This document shows positions 63,121 through 64,000 of a stretch of DNA of 64,000 nucleotides, in pieces. Under the pieces are notes generated by a model that was given only the letters and a program-made list of their open reading frames with translations, was not told where the DNA came from and did no database searches. A program made the translations under genes and the position numbers. Each line of letters starts with the position of its first letter. The stretch's first letter is position 1. The stretch lies in NCBI GenBank assembly GCA_014529385.2, contig CM043960.1, positions 123,098,543-123,162,542 of the forward strand. Reading direction: 5' to 3'. Source of the stretch: Adiantum capillus-veneris. Taxonomy: Eukaryota; Streptophyta; Polypodiopsida; Polypodiales; Pteridaceae.

Positions 63121-63706
63121 CGGTCTCTACCCTGTTCACTCCCCGTGACAAGTTCTGCGTGCACAAGCCTGGCATAGAGGCTGCTGGGGTCCGTTTTGTG
63201 CTTGCGCTTGTCACCGTCTATGAGCTGTTTTTGCTCCCTATGCACAATACACACACTAAAACTATATTTTGACCTTAGAGACAGATAGAGCACGTCTAGA
63301 GGAAGCTATAGAGCTCTTATGGGATTGAAACCGACAACCCTAAAATGGGTTGTTTATCTTATGTGCGATTTTGTCTAGTGTCAAAAACAACATTTGAGTA
63401 CATGAGAGTGTAGAGGATACTCTACCCTTGCTAGGTATTAAGTTTCATTTCGTTTGGAGACTTGTAGCTACACAAATTTGTCTTGATAAGGTTACATTAC
63501 AGAAAGTAGCTTTTTGGTGTCGGACACACACTTTAGACTTAGATAAGCAGGAGCATCATAGACTTGGGTTTTATGAGAGATTAGCTATCTCTTGTAGTCT
63601 CCATGCACTAGTCGGGTCAGTTACGTCCCATGGATTGACATTTTATGTTTGTAACTCACGCTTTGCTAGCATCAATATGGAGAGGCTTGGCCAACGACCG
63701 ACATTT

Positions 63707-63724
63707 TGGTGCCGTTTCCGGGAC
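63707..63724 (+). other. Primer-binding site, tRNA-Asp-like, after the LTR
   Basis: TGGTGCCGTTTCCGGGAC resembles the TGGCGCCGT-x2-CCGGGA primer site (tRNA-Asp type) of plant Tat/Athila elements with a few changes. It lies 3 bases after the LTR end, in the correct orientation for a 5' LTR. Confidence 0.65.
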
Positions 63725-64000
63725 GAGGCAACCTAGACTAAAGAAAAACCCAAAATACTCACTTGAATTGCCATTACTTCCTCTAGTTTCGGCTAGAGTA
63801 ATACATTTTATGACTTTGTCACAGCTAAGAGGTGCTTGAGAGTAGAGATACTCGGTAAGGACCTCGAGAAATTTAGTTAGTAGGACAGACTAGGTAGAGG
63901 GTCCTTGAGACGAGCTAATGGTTGGTGAGGGTATCACCTAAGTAAAGAGTAGGAAGTTCAGATTGAAGGTTGAACTTTTTTCTTTCAGTAGTGTTTTTTC
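63725..64000 (+). other. Leader of a second Tat-like element (runs off the window)
   Basis: Non-coding sequence downstream of the primer site. It is the expected place for the untranslated leader of another element copy. Confidence 0.45.

Larger units (their letters stand above)
57340..63703 (+). mobile_element. Tat-like Ty3/gypsy element, plus strand, degenerate, 5' part missing
   Basis: Gag zinc-knuckle remnant, protease, RT, RNase H, a second RNase H, integrase and a 3' LTR are arranged in plus-strand order. A second RNase H domain between the RT-linked RNase H and integrase is the hallmark of the plant Tat lineage. The polypurine tract AAAAGGGGAGGG is at 61902-61913. The 5' LTR, primer site and gag N-terminus are absent on this side, replaced by the CACTA right end at 57339. 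Confidence 0.8.
61918..63703 (+). repeat. LTR of Tat-like element, 1786 bp
   Basis: It begins TGATAGTAGCCGGG after the polypurine tract and ends CGACCGACA before a primer-binding-like sequence. The first 500 bp carry nested microsatellites. The segment CGTTCTATGTCAACAGAAGG is duplicated with a 210-bp period (about 62106 and 62316). Only one LTR copy is in the window, so the ends are inferred from the flanking tract and primer site. Confidence 0.7.

Noticed and set aside
1-64000. CRISPR array, bacterial operon or prophage
   Set aside because: Direct repeats here are transposon LTRs, microsatellites or local duplications. No repeat-spacer regularity, cas genes or bacterial gene organisation is present.

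Overview
This window looks like repeat-dense nuclear DNA of a land plant. The evidence is the set of plant transposon lineages: Ty3/gypsy chromovirus-like and Tat-like elements, Ty1/copia, CACTA elements with TNP2/DUF4218/DUF4216 modules, and a plant LINE. Initiator-Met primer sites, one plant-type polygalacturonase exon and long AG/CT microsatellites agree with this. The species cannot be fixed from the sequence; a large-genome plant such as a fern, lycophyte or gymnosperm is a guess. No intact host gene is visible. Almost every coding stretch is transposon-derived and broken by stops or frameshifts.

Layout. (1) 1-3071: non-coding retroelement-like sequence with short tandem repeats, a TATA box and a poly(A) signal. 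(2) 3072-7494: a relic polygalacturonase (GH28) exon and locally duplicated non-coding DNA. (3) 7495-28886: a nested stack. The outermost layer is a minus-strand LTR element whose 314-bp LTRs lie 21 kb apart. Inside it are a 289-bp MITE and CACTA-type DNA with minus-strand TNP2 relics and subterminal repeats. Inside that is a minus-strand chromovirus-like gypsy element (9601-18636). Its left LTR is interrupted by a plus-strand gypsy reverse-transcriptase fragment. (4) 28887-31864: a tRNA-like SINE head, an identical 252-bp tandem duplication, and one copy of an unrecognised two-exon gene family. (5) 31865-37314: a complete but degenerate minus-strand copia element with a perfect 5-bp target duplication. 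(6) 37315-42493: minus-strand exons with a lysine-rich tail, split by a 5'-truncated LINE with target duplication. (7) 42494-49240: a 441-bp near-perfect hairpin, unknown minus-strand reading frames, and the second copy of the unrecognised family. (8) 49760-57339: microsatellite and AT-rich repeats, then a plus-strand CACTA element with TNP2, a second ORF, a subterminal repeat zone and the right terminus. (9) 57340-64000: a degenerate plus-strand Tat-like gypsy element with two RNase H regions. It ends in a 1.79-kb LTR that is itself followed by a primer-binding site, implying a tandem element.

How the parts relate: this is a record of successive insertions, not a set of cooperating genes. 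The relative order is readable: outer LTR element, then CACTA, then gypsy, then the RT fragment. The least explained items are the duplicated unknown family (30903+ and 48963-), the long hairpin at 42.5 kb, and the exon set around the LINE. No clearly new functional system was found; the unknown family is the best candidate for one.
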